Of a stretch of 11,912 bases of DNA, positions 5,977 through 11,912 are shown one piece after another. Position 1 is the first letter of the stretch; every line of letters begins with the position of its first letter. The stretch is from NCBI RefSeq assembly GCF_030382115.1, contig NZ_JAUDRJ010000003.1, forward strand, positions 5,459,217-5,471,128. The letters run 5' to 3'. The translations under genes and the position numbers were made by a program. Origin of the DNA: Nostoc sp. GT001 (GTDB taxonomy: Bacteria; Cyanobacteriota; Cyanobacteriia; Cyanobacteriales; Nostocaceae). Under the pieces are notes generated by a model that worked only from the letters and a program-made list of their open reading frames with translations, was not told where the DNA came from and ran no database searches.

Positions 5977-7986
5977 ATGAGCATTTCGACTTCTGTGCTG
6001 AGTGATCTGCTAAAGTCCCTACCCCACTTGCGGCCCCAGCTATATTTTAAGGCTTCATTAACGGCGCTCTCCCACGCGATGGAAGATCAAGTTTTGGCTG
6101 CGACTTTAGCTAAACCCCTTGTAATTGCTAGTTTCCAGCGAGAGCGATTCTACCGCCAAGAAGCTCATCGCTACCAGCGACTTGCTTTGCGAAGTAATCA
6201 AATATACGTATTATCTGCTCCAGAAACGGATTTCATCAACAGTTCGGAACACTACGAAAAAGTGGCTTTTGAGCCAACGGATGGCTTAAGTCAGGAGTGG
6301 CATTTGGTAGTGATTGCTGACAATTATGCTACTTGTCTGGTTTGCCGAGAAAACCTTGGTTCTCTTGCCAAAAACAAGCAACTACCGGAACTAAGCCCGA
6401 ATCTGGATATAGACACAGCCCGAAGATTTGAGGGAATTTGGACATCGGAAAGGGGAGTTAGCCTGAAAGCCGCCGAATTGCTGTTAGATAGGATTTTGGT
6501 TTACAGACCAGAACTGACAAGTAAAATTCAACAGGCACGTCAAAGGTTTGGCATCGGGGAGCCGCGAAACCAGTCTGGGACAGAACAGGTAAATGAGTAT
6601 GCCTGTGACATCGATACAGATCCCTTTGTGCAGCGCTTAGTAACTTATTTGCAAGCTAGTCAGTACAAATTGCACAAAGCCTACCGTTCTATTGCTGCCC
6701 AAGCACGAAAAGAACGATTAGTCAACTCAATTAGTACTGCTATTCGGCGATCGCTCGATCCTCACGAAGTTCTCCAGGTGGCAGCACAAGAATTAGGGCA
6801 ACACCTAGAAGCTTGTCGCTGTTTAATTTACCGCGCTCAAGCTACAGATAGCCAAGCCATAATTGAACACGAGTTTTTGAATCCCGGTGTTTTATCTGTT
6901 TGTGGGCAAACCTGGGAGTTAGAGAAAAATTCCCTATTTCGGGACATCGTAGAACAAGGCGAAGGTGTTTGTGTAAGCGATACGCTGAGTGACCCCCGCG
7001 TTACCAAATCGCCAGGACTTTCCACGATCGCCAAAAAGTTTGCCATTCGTTCTTGGCTGATGGAACCAGTTTTCTATCAAGGGCGATTATTGGGGATTGT
7101 GGAGTTACATTACTGCCGAATGCCACCGCACGAGTGCCAACCTGGGGAATTGGATTTGGTAGAAGCGATCGCTACCCAAGTAGGAGCAGCTCTCATCCAA
7201 GCGGAAGCTTACGCTAATCTAGAAGAACTTAACCAGCAGCTAGAAGCCCTAGACCGCACCCGCAGCAACCTCATAGCCATCACTGGACACGAACTGCGTA
7301 CTCCCCTATCCACAATTCAAGTGTGCTTGGAAAGTCTTGCTACCGAACCAGATATGCCCTTGGAATTGCAGCAGGTGATGCTCAACACCGCTCTTTCCGA
7401 CTCAGAGCGGATGCGAAAACTGGTACAAGATTTTCTTACACTTTCCAACTTGGAAAGCGGGCGGGTGGAATGGCATCCAGAATCCCTCACCTTACAAGAA
7501 TGTGTCGATTTAGCACTCAGCCGAAATCGCACCCGTTCCTCAATGGAAAAGCAGCCCCAAATCAAGACTCAAATTGCCGAAAACCTACCTTTAGTCAGAG
7601 CAGATGGTGATTGGCTAGTCGAAGTGCTGGCAAAACTCATGGACAATGCTTTGAAATTTACGCCACCCCAAGGAGAAATCACGATTGAAGCTATTTACAA
7701 CAGCCGTCAAATGGTCGAGGTGACTGTAGCTGATAGCGGACGCGGCATTGAACCAAATCGCTTAGAAGTAGTTTTTGACCGCTTCTATCAAGAAGAAGGA
7801 GCGCTGCGCCGCACCACTGGCGGGACTGGACTTGGTTTAGCAATTTGCCGTCAAATTGTTAATGGCTGGGGTGGGCAAATTTGGGCAGAGTCAATTGGCA
7901 AAGACCAGGGTAGTCAGTTTCACTTCACCATACCGATTGTTCGGAGTAGCCAAGAGGAAAAACGGACAAAAGTCAAGAGTAAATAG
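5977..7986 (+). CDS. DICT-GAF sensor histidine kinase
   Basis: A soluble 669-aa sensor kinase that would autophosphorylate on histidine and pass the phosphate to a response regulator. Residues 1-185 resemble the DICT sensory domain found with two-component and cyclic-di-GMP proteins in cyanobacteria. Residues 250-410 form a GAF domain, with FRDIVEQGEGVCVSDTLSDPRV and LMEPVFYQGRLLGIVELHYC. A short coiled-coil (412-430) leads to the HisKA domain with phospho-accepting H438 in the motif TGHELRTPLS. The ATPase domain shows the N box around N557 (KLMDNALKFTPP), G1 D586-SGRG and G2 GGTGLGLA (615-622). All key residues are intact and no transmembrane segment is visible. The GAF domain lacks an obvious chromophore-binding cysteine motif. 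There is no response-regulator gene nearby, so the partner is unknown. Psa or trp genes downstream need not be its targets. Confidence 0.9.
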   Translation: MSISTSVLSDLLKSLPHLRPQLYFKASLTALSHAMEDQVLAATLAKPLVIASFQRERFYRQEAHRYQRLALRSNQIYVLSAPETDFINSSEHYEKVAFEPTDGLSQEWHLVVIADNYATCLVCRENLGSLAKNKQLPELSPNLDIDTARRFEGIWTSERGVSLKAAELLLDRILVYRPELTSKIQQARQRFGIGEPRNQSGTEQVNEYACDIDTDPFVQRLVTYLQASQYKLHKAYRSIAAQARKERLVNSISTAIRRSLDPHEVLQVAAQELGQHLEACRCLIYRAQATDSQAIIEHEFLNPGVLSVCGQTWELEKNSLFRDIVEQGEGVCVSDTLSDPRVTKSPGLSTIAKKFAIRSWLMEPVFYQGRLLGIVELHYCRMPPHECQPGELDLVEAIATQVGAALIQAEAYANLEELNQQLEALDRTRSNLIAITGHELRTPLSTIQVCLESLATEPDMPLELQQVMLNTALSDSERMRKLVQDFLTLSNLESGRVEWHPESLTLQECVDLALSRNRTRSSMEKQPQIKTQIAENLPLVRADGDWLVEVLAKLMDNALKFTPPQGEITIEAIYNSRQMVEVTVADSGRGIEPNRLEVVFDRFYQEEGALRRTTGGTGLGLAICRQIVNGWGGQIWAESIGKDQGSQFHFTIPIVRSSQEEKRTKVKSK

Positions 7987-7995
7987 GTATTAGTC

Positions 7996-8047
7996 CTTTG
8001 TCATTCGTCGTTGAGAATGGGGCATTGGTTTTTAACAAATGACAAAG
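7996..8047. repeat. 10-bp inverted repeat after the kinase gene
   Basis: CTTTGTCATT (7996-8005) pairs exactly with AATGACAAAG (8038-8047) across a 32-nt loop that contains GGTTTTTAAC. It lies just after the kinase stop. It could act as a terminator for that gene or be a dispersed CTTTGTCATT-type repeat. The loop is large for an intrinsic terminator and no T-run follows on the plus strand. Confidence 0.4.
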
Positions 8048-8152
8048 AACAAAGGAAAAATGACTAAAAACTGTTACAGTCTATGACGCGATCGCAATAT
8101 GATCGTGGTTGCGGTGTTAGGATTCCCTAAAAACGTTGAGAGAATCATCTTT

Positions 8153-8575
8153 ATGGCAGAAACACTCTCTGGACAAACCCCGCTATTTGCTGGCAGCACT
8201 GGTGGCTTGCTAAACAAAGCAGTAGTTGAAGAAAAGTACGCTATCACTTGGACTAGCCCGAAAGAGCAAGTATTTGAATTGCCTACAGGTGGTGCTGCTG
8301 TTATGCGGAAAGGTGAAAACCTGCTGTATATAGCTCGTAAAGAATATGGCATCTTTTTGGGCGGTCAGCAACTTCGCAAACTCAAAATCACAGACTACAA
8401 AGTTTACCGGATTTTACCCAACGGAGAAACTACCTTACTTCACCCAGCTGATGGTGTCTTCCCCGAAAAAGTAAATGAAGGTCGTGAAAAAGTGCGTTAT
8501 GTCCCACGCAGCATTGGGCAAAACCCCAATCCATCACAACTCAAGTTCAGTGGTAAAGCTACCCACGACGTATAG
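8153..8575 (+). CDS. psaD: Photosystem I reaction centre subunit II (PsaD)
   Basis: PsaD is the stromal-side (cytoplasmic) extrinsic subunit of photosystem I that helps dock ferredoxin and stabilises PsaC and PsaE. The 140-aa product begins [20 protein letters not shown] and runs through [58 protein letters not shown] and [18 protein letters not shown], all textbook PsaD and full length. There is no signal peptide or membrane span, as expected. The frame is open from an ATA/ATG region 18 codons upstream, but the family N-terminus is MAETL, so ATG 8153 is chosen. A weak GAGAGA lies about 10 nt before it. A HIP1 octamer (8088-8095) is in the leader. The psaD-trpE order is, as I recall, also found in Synechocystis (slr0737-slr0738). 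Confidence 0.97.
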   Translation: MAETLSGQTPLFAGSTGGLLNKAVVEEKYAITWTSPKEQVFELPTGGAAVMRKGENLLYIARKEYGIFLGGQQLRKLKITDYKVYRILPNGETTLLHPADGVFPEKVNEGREKVRYVPRSIGQNPNPSQLKFSGKATHDV

Positions 8576-8581
8576 GGACTA

Positions 8582-8700
8582 GGCATTGGGGACGGAGAGC
8601 AGAGGAGCAGAGGAGCAGAGGAGCAGGGGGGAAAGTTACAGCAAATATTTCCCCTCTGCGCCCTATTACCTCTGCCCCTCTGCTTCTTGTACCCCATGCC
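8582..8700 (+). repeat. Tandem octamer array in a large foldback after psaD
   Basis: AGCAGAGG is repeated almost four times (8598-8629, last copy AGCAGGGG). Complementary CCTCTGC units follow at 8669-8684, and the outer ends GGCATTGGGG (8582-8591) and CCCCATGCC (8692-8700) pair with one bulged base. The transcript could form a hairpin of about 120 nt beginning a few bases after the psaD stop, possibly a terminator or 3' stabiliser. Short tandem repeats of this kind are known from heterocystous cyanobacteria (STRR-type repeats). Confidence 0.6.
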
Positions 8701-8839
8701 CTTCAGGAGTGCTGAGTTAGGAGTTATTATTTCTCCTCTGCTCCTCGTTCACTGAGCGTAGTCGTTGGCGTTCGCGTTAGCGTCTCTGAAAGAGAAGCCT
8801 CTCGTAGAGAAGTGCTGCTCCTCTGCCCCTCTGCTTCTT
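8669..8839 (+). repeat. 20-nt direct repeat flanking the upstream dispersed repeat
   Basis: CCTCTGCCCCTCTGCTTCTT occurs exactly at 8669-8688 and 8820-8839, each followed within 5 nt by a CCCCATSCC-like word. The dispersed repeat copy 8743-8821 lies between them, its end touching the second copy. This looks like a nested or duplicated repeat block, with the pyrimidine-rich unit serving as the insertion context for the dispersed repeat. Confidence 0.6.
8743..8821 (-). repeat. Small dispersed repeat, inverted copy upstream of trpE
   Basis: This 79-nt stretch is the exact reverse complement of 9538-9616 inside trpE. Similarity continues past one mismatch on the CCTCG side for nine more bases. 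Flanks are AGCAGAGG/CCTCTGC units in both places. It occupies most of the short leader before trpE, 41 nt ahead of its ATG, so it may carry or disturb the trpE promoter. I see no clear promoter elsewhere in the psaD-trpE gap. Confidence 0.9.
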
Positions 8840-8861
8840 ATGCCCCATCCCTAAGCAATTT

Positions 8862-10461
8862 ATGGTATTCCCCGATTTCTCCGAATTTTCTCAACTAGCT
8901 CTACAAGGCAACTTCGTCCCCGTATATCAAGAATGGGTGGCGGACTTAGATACGCCTGTATCCGCTTGGTATAAAGTTTGTGCGGGTCAGCCTTATAGCT
9001 TTTTGTTGGAATCGATAGAAGGTGGGGAAAAGCTGGGACGCTATAGTTTAGTGGGCTGCGATCCGGTGTGGGTTTTGGAAGCAAGAGGCGATCGCACGAC
9101 TCAGAAAAACCGCGATGGTTCGCAGGTGGTTTTTGCTGGCGATCCTTTTACAGCTTTAGCCGAATGTTTAGCACCTTATCACCCAGTGAAATTACCACAG
9201 CTACCACCAGGAATTGGCGGTTTGTTTGGGTTTTGGGGCTATGAATTGATTCAGTGGATTGAGCCGCGTGTGCCAATTTATCCACCAGATGAGCGTAATA
9301 TACCTGATGGATTGTGGATGCAGGTAGACCACTTATTGATTTTTGACCAGGTGAAGCGGAAAATTTGGGCGATCGCTTATGCTGATTTACGCGACCCGAA
9401 TGTAGATTTAAAAGCAGCATATCAACAAGCTGGCGATCGCGTCACCCAAATGCTTGAAAAGCTATCTCTACCCCTATCGCCGGAAAAAACTCGATTGGAA
9501 TGGAAGCCACCTGGAAGCAGAGGAGCAGAGGCGCAGGGGAGCAGCACTTCTCTACGAGAGGCTTCTCTTTCAGAGACGCTAACGCGAACGCCAACGACTA
9601 CGCTCAGTGAACGAGGCGCAGAGGAGTATAAGAGTAATTTTACCCGCCCTGATTTTTGTGCCAGCGTTGAAAAGGCAAAAGATTACATTAAAGCGGGTGA
9701 TATTTTTCAAGTAGTAATTTCTCAGCGACTATCAACAACATACACAGGCGACCCTTTTGCCCTTTACCGGTCGCTACGTCAGATAAATCCTTCGCCTTAC
9801 ATGGCTTACTTTAACTTCCAAGATTGGCAAATTATCGGTTCCAGTCCTGAAGTGATGGTGAAAGCTGAAACGGATTCAGATGGTGGAGTAATAGCGACAG
9901 TACGCCCAATTGCTGGGACGCGTCCGCGAGGTAAAACCACTAAGGAAGATGCAGCCTTCGCTGAAGATTTACTCCAAGATCCCAAAGAAATTGCCGAACA
10001 CGTGATGCTTGTAGATTTAGGGCGGAATGATTTGGGGCGTGTTTGTCAGAGTGGTAGCGTCAAAGTTGATGAGTTAATGGTGGTTGAGCGCTACTCCCAT
10101 GTAATGCACATTGTTAGCAATGTTGTGGGTAAATTAGCAATTGGTAAAACAGCATGGGATTTACTGAAAGCTTCCTTCCCAGCAGGTACGGTAAGCGGCG
10201 CACCCAAGATTAGGGCGATGGAAATTATCCACGAGTTAGAGTCTAGCCGTCGGGGTGTTTATTCTGGTGTGTATGGATATTACGATTTTGAAGGGCAATT
10301 AAATACTGCGATCGCAATTCGCACAATGGTAGTGCATGATAATACCGTCAGCGTACAAGCTAGGTGCAGGTTTGGTAGCTGATTCTGAGCCAGAAAAAGA
10401 ATACGAAGAGACGCTGAATAAAGCTAGAGGTCTATTAGAGGCGATTCGTTGTTTGCGTTGA
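8862..10461 (+). pseudogene. trpE: Anthranilate synthase component I (trpE) with in-frame repeat insertion and C-terminal frameshift
   Basis: TrpE converts chorismate to anthranilate, first step of tryptophan synthesis, with a glutamine-amidotransferase partner. From ATG 8862 the N-terminal domain (1-215) includes SFLLESIEGGEKLGRYSLVG, the LLES feedback-binding region. The chorismate-binding domain (258 on) has GDIFQVVISQR, GSSPEVMV, RPIAGTRPRGKT, EHVMLVDLGRNDLGRV, FPAGTVSGAPKIRAMEII and GVYSGVYGYYDFEG. Two oddities: residues about 217-255 are encoded by a dispersed repeat in the interdomain linker, and after VQA (500) the frame runs into RCRFGS and stops at 10382. Dropping one base (A10362) restores [32 protein letters not shown], ending at TGA 10459-10461 (532 aa). 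The lost segment carries conserved substrate- and Mg2+-binding residues of this family, so the product as written should be inactive. A sequencing error is the alternative. No Shine-Dalgarno is seen. Confidence 0.9.
9512..9626 (+). repeat. Dispersed repeat inserted in frame within trpE
   Basis: The core 9538-9616 is identical to the inverted copy at 8743-8821. It is bordered by GCAGAGG-type units on both sides (9512-9537 and 9617-9626). It is read as GSRGAEAQGSSTSLREASLSET... and ...TTTLSERGAEE, a Ser/Thr/Arg-rich stretch unlike the rest of TrpE, with no stop codon in this frame. It lies between RLEWKPP and SNFTRPDF, that is, between the two folded domains, where extra residues are most easily tolerated. 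Confidence 0.88.
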
Positions 10462-10937
10462 AGTAGTGAATAGCGCACAGGTTAGAGGCGACAGATATTT
10501 CCTGTAATCTGTCACCTCTCCTCTAACACCAATGCTTTTTTCTACCTGTTATAGTTCCTTTCGCATACAATTAATTGCACACTGATTTTTATTGCTTAAT
10601 TGTAAAACCGGGCTTGATATAAGTACAGTAACAGTTCGATCTGCGGTATGAGCATCCAGACCAGACTTTAAAAGTTGATGTACCAATACCCTTCTATTTT
10701 GAATTACATAGGTTTTACTTTGAACAGCAAGATGTTTGGAAACGATTTGTGCTACTTCTAAACCCACGTATCCACAATATCGCGATAAATTGGGAAGCTT
10801 TATAAATCCAATCAACATCAAACTTTTTCCAAAGCTAAATAGAGTTTTTAAACTTATTGAAAATTTAAAAGAAGTCCTGGTATACAAATCCAAGACCTCT
10901 ATTGAAGTTACTACACACTAGAAATGAACAAACTTAC
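10462..10937. other. Intergenic region downstream of trpE, no supported gene
   Basis: About 475 nt. It begins with the trpE terminator hairpin. A minus-strand frame of 114 codons (10549-10893, TTG start) fills much of the rest, with pieces such as YCGYVGLEVAQIVSKHLAVQSKTY. I recognise no family, and the start lacks support, so I do not call it. It may be a decayed gene. Nothing else is evident. Confidence 0.4.
10484..10519 (+). terminator. Intrinsic terminator hairpin after trpE
   Basis: AGAGGCGACAGAT (10484-10496) pairs with ATCTGTCACCTCT (10507-10519): 12 of 13 positions pair, with one C-A mismatch, around a 10-nt loop. It starts 23 nt after the restored trpE stop at 10461 and 102 nt after the premature stop at 10382. 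A TTTTTT run comes about 20 nt downstream. Its position fits the longer, unshifted trpE frame as the ancestral gene end. Confidence 0.7.
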
Positions 10938-11188
10938 TTATCCTAATTGGCTGAAGTAAATAGCCCAAGTAATTCCAGTTACTCCAATTGCAATTAAAAG
11001 GTTAGTGAAAAATCTGCCGAACTCAATTTCTTGTCCCAGTCCTTTATCATCTTGACCGACAGTAAAAAACAATGACCAGGCTTGATTTGCATTGATAGTC
11101 TCAAAGTTGTTGAAAGCAGGTCTAAAAACAACGGGTCCAATCAAATCCTTTTTGGGATAATCAAAATCGGTTTTCATAAGTAAGTTTG
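10929..11188. repeat. 13-nt perfect inverted repeat framing the small membrane-protein gene
   Basis: CAAACTTACTTAT (10929-10941) and ATAAGTAAGTTTG (11176-11188) are exact reverse complements. One arm overlaps the stop codon of the gene between them, the other overlaps its start codon and the sequence upstream. In the mRNA the start region could pair with the stop region. One such match is roughly expected by chance in a window this size, but its placement at both gene ends is striking. Confidence 0.6.
10938..11177 (-). CDS. Small single-span membrane protein next to Hlip, function unknown
   Basis: A 79-aa protein I cannot assign to a named family. Residues 1-54 are soluble (DYPKKDLIGPVVFRPAFNNFETINANQAWSL, then GQDDKGLGQEIEFGRF), and residues 55-76 (FFTNLLIAIGVTGITWAIYF) form one predicted transmembrane helix close to the C-terminus. 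It lacks the ExxNxRxAM chlorophyll-binding motif of Hlips. ATG 11177 is supported by TAGAGG about 10 nt upstream. It lies 69 nt after the Hlip gene on the same strand, so the two are probably co-transcribed. A role alongside the Hlip in thylakoid pigment or photosystem II protection is inferred from this pairing only. Small photosystem-associated proteins such as Psb35 are possible comparisons, not a claim of homology. Confidence 0.65.
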   Translation of the reverse strand: MKTDFDYPKKDLIGPVVFRPAFNNFETINANQAWSLFFTVGQDDKGLGQEIEFGRFFTNLLIAIGVTGITWAIYFSQLG

Positions 11189-11246
11189 CCTCTAAATTGC
11201 TTTATTCGTCAAGTGAAGAAAATTAAGAAATCTCAAAGTGTCTTCT

Positions 11247-11459
11247 TTAAAGGCTGGTTAGCCATCCAATCAAACCGTGTCCGGTCATGACTTCTACAAC
11301 TATGAGTGAAACAAAAGCAAGCATTGCCAAACGCCCATTGAGTTTTTCGGCATATTTGGTGAATCCTATCTGTGGGGTTTCATCAACATAAACTTTGGGT
11401 TCAATCGCAAATCTATTGATTTGACTGCGTTCGTTAATGGTAAAGCCTTTACTTGCCAT
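11247..11459 (-). CDS. High-light-inducible protein (Hlip, chlorophyll a/b-binding-like)
   Basis: A 70-aa thylakoid membrane protein of the high-light-inducible family, which bind chlorophyll and carotenoid as dimers and protect photosystem II and chlorophyll intermediates under stress. The C-terminal half is diagnostic: GFTKYAEKLNGRLAMLAFVSLIVVEVMTGHGLIGWL, containing the ExxNGRxAM chlorophyll-binding motif within the single membrane helix (residues about 42-62). Residues 1-32 (TINERSQINRFAIEPKVYVDE) are the soluble extension typical of the longer Hlips. ATG 11459 is preceded by AAAGAG. It is the first gene of a likely two-gene unit with the 79-aa membrane protein. Upstream sequence carries an HLR1-like motif, which would fit light-stress control by RpaB. 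Confidence 0.93.
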   Translation of the reverse strand: MASKGFTINERSQINRFAIEPKVYVDETPQIGFTKYAEKLNGRLAMLAFVSLIVVEVMTGHGLIGWLTSL

Positions 11460-11482
11460 TTTTGACTCTTTGTTTTGCTCTC

Positions 11483-11520
11483 TGTAAAAAAATATTAACT
11501 ATTGTAAATATTTTATGCAA
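11483..11520 (-). promoter_or_regulatory. Candidate Hlip promoter with HLR1-like (RpaB) site
   Basis: Reading the minus strand, TTGCAT (11520-11515) and TAATAT (11497-11492) form a moderate -35/-10 pair with a 17-nt spacer. Overlapping it, TTTACAAT-AG-TTAATATT (11508-11491) matches the HLR1 consensus (G/T)TTACAWW-NN-(G/T)TTACAWW at 14 of 16 positions, the first half perfect. A further TTTACA lies at 11488-11483. HLR1 is the known site of the response regulator RpaB at hli and photosystem I genes. The region is AT-rich, so partial matches come easily. Confidence 0.4.
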
Positions 11521-11614
11521 CTACTTGACATAAAAATAAAAGTAGTGAGAACCGTACTCAGTGAGTAGGATATTTCGGATTTGTGCGAGAACTAGGCAAT
11601 GTCTAGAAATCGGC

Positions 11615-11751
11615 TCAATACAGTTCGGTTCAGGCAAGAGACGCGATGAATCGCCGTCAAGACGAAAGACTGATTATTGTAGAGACGGCAATTTATCGCG
11701 TCTTTAGCGATCTGGAATTTTCATCAAAAAATTTTAACCGAACCATATTGA
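11615..11751. mobile_element. MITE-like foldback element, 137 bp
   Basis: The ends TCAATACAGTTCGGTT (11615-11630) and AACCGAACCATATTGA (11736-11751) are inverted repeats matching at 14 of 16 positions. Inside, 11639-11658 and 11684-11703 form a second inverted repeat of 20 bp, with two differences that still allow G-U pairs (AGACGCGATGAATCGCCGTC / GACGGCAATTTATCGCGTCT). There is no coding capacity. No target-site duplication is obvious at the borders. The inner arm resembles the palindrome at 1317-1336. This fits a non-autonomous element moved by a transposase encoded elsewhere. A structured RNA or terminator is the alternative. Confidence 0.65.
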
Positions 11752-11912
11752 CAGTAGGCTGTGACGCTTGTGATGTTTGATAGCGAATAGGTTCAGCTAA
11801 GGATTATGGAAATTTGATGCACACAAAAGTACCAATTGCATTAAATTAAACATCAGAAAAAATTATTATTTATATAATCAGAAGCTATCAATGTATAACT
11901 GAGAAGGTATTG

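Larger units (their letters stand above)
449..10315. repeat. HIP1 octamer GCGATCGC, 11 scattered copies
   Basis: Copies begin at 449, 1419, 3269, 4889, 6747, 7165, 8088, 9088, 9369, 9433 and 10308. Random expectation for an octamer in this window is below one. High HIP1 density is a hallmark of many cyanobacterial chromosomes. Most copies lie in genes. None occurs between 1427 and 3268, the stretch holding the antitoxin-like, RusA and nuclease/HEPN genes, nor after 10315. Confidence 0.9.
11460..11912. other. Intergenic region upstream of the Hlip gene to window end
   Basis: About 450 nt without a supported gene. It contains the candidate Hlip promoter (11483-11520) and a foldback element (11615-11751). 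The last 160 nt are AT-rich with no open frame of note. The final GAGAAGG-TATTG might be a ribosome-binding site for a gene starting beyond the window, but this cannot be tested here. Confidence 0.5.

Noticed and set aside
8073..8080. GTTACAGT upstream of psaD as an HLR1 half-site
   Set aside because: Only one half matches; the second half after two bases (ATGACGCG) does not, so the evidence is too thin.
8099..8152. 18-codon N-terminal extension of psaD
   Set aside because: PsaD proteins begin at [12 protein letters not shown]. The extension is hydrophobic leader sequence with no family counterpart, and PsaD needs no signal peptide.
8598..8629. AGCAGAGG array considered as a CRISPR
   Set aside because: Units of 8 nt are directly adjacent with no spacers. 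This is a short tandem repeat.
10549..10893. 114-codon minus-strand frame between trpE and the Hlip pair
   Set aside because: TTG start, no recognisable domain, and composition that does not resemble neighbouring proteins. It could be a gene remnant, but I cannot support a call.

Overview
The window reads as chromosome of a filamentous, probably heterocyst-forming cyanobacterium (Nostocales). Three things point there. It carries photosystem I subunit PsaD, a high-light-inducible protein (Hlip) and the cyanobacterial families DUF2605 and DUF2973. The HIP1 octamer GCGATCGC occurs 11 times in about 12 kb. Several small dispersed or foldback repeats of the kind common in Nostoc-type genomes are present. 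No rRNA, tRNA, CRISPR array or transposase gene was recognised.

Layout. 1-365: repeat-bearing non-coding DNA. 366-1310 (+): DUF2605 and DUF2973 genes, small conserved cyanobacterial proteins of unknown role, ended by a perfect 20-nt palindrome. 1484-2802 (+): a compact accessory cluster of an antitoxin-like 62-aa protein, a RusA-type Holliday-junction nuclease with a TTG start, and a protein joining a PD-(D/E)XK nuclease motif to a HEPN-type RX4H motif. The last two genes overlap by one base behind a perfect Shine-Dalgarno. 2874-5165 (-): glycogen-debranching-type amylo-alpha-1,6-glucosidase, convergent with the cluster across a shared hairpin. 5166-5976: a long divergent intergenic region. 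5977-7986 (+): DICT-GAF-HisKA-HATPase sensor kinase with no response regulator nearby. 8153-8575 (+): psaD. 8862-10461 (+): trpE, carrying two lesions. 10938-11459 (-): an Hlip gene followed by a small single-membrane-span protein. 11615-11751: a MITE-like foldback element.

The strongest observations concern trpE and the accessory cluster. A dispersed repeat of at least 79 bp lies in frame inside trpE, in the linker between its two domains, adding roughly 35-40 residues. An identical inverted copy sits just upstream, between psaD and trpE. Near the 3' end trpE also has an apparent one-base insertion that replaces the conserved C-terminal GAG...E..E region with six unrelated residues. Either the gene is failing, or the sequence has an error at that base. 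The RusA plus nuclease/HEPN cluster has the build of a small defence or toxin-antitoxin-like module and is the best candidate for an undescribed system, though its function is inferred from motifs only.

Functionally, psaD and the Hlip pair belong to the thylakoid photosynthetic and photoprotective apparatus, the debranching enzyme to glycogen turnover, and trpE to the chorismate-to-tryptophan pathway. They look like neighbouring housekeeping genes, not one pathway.
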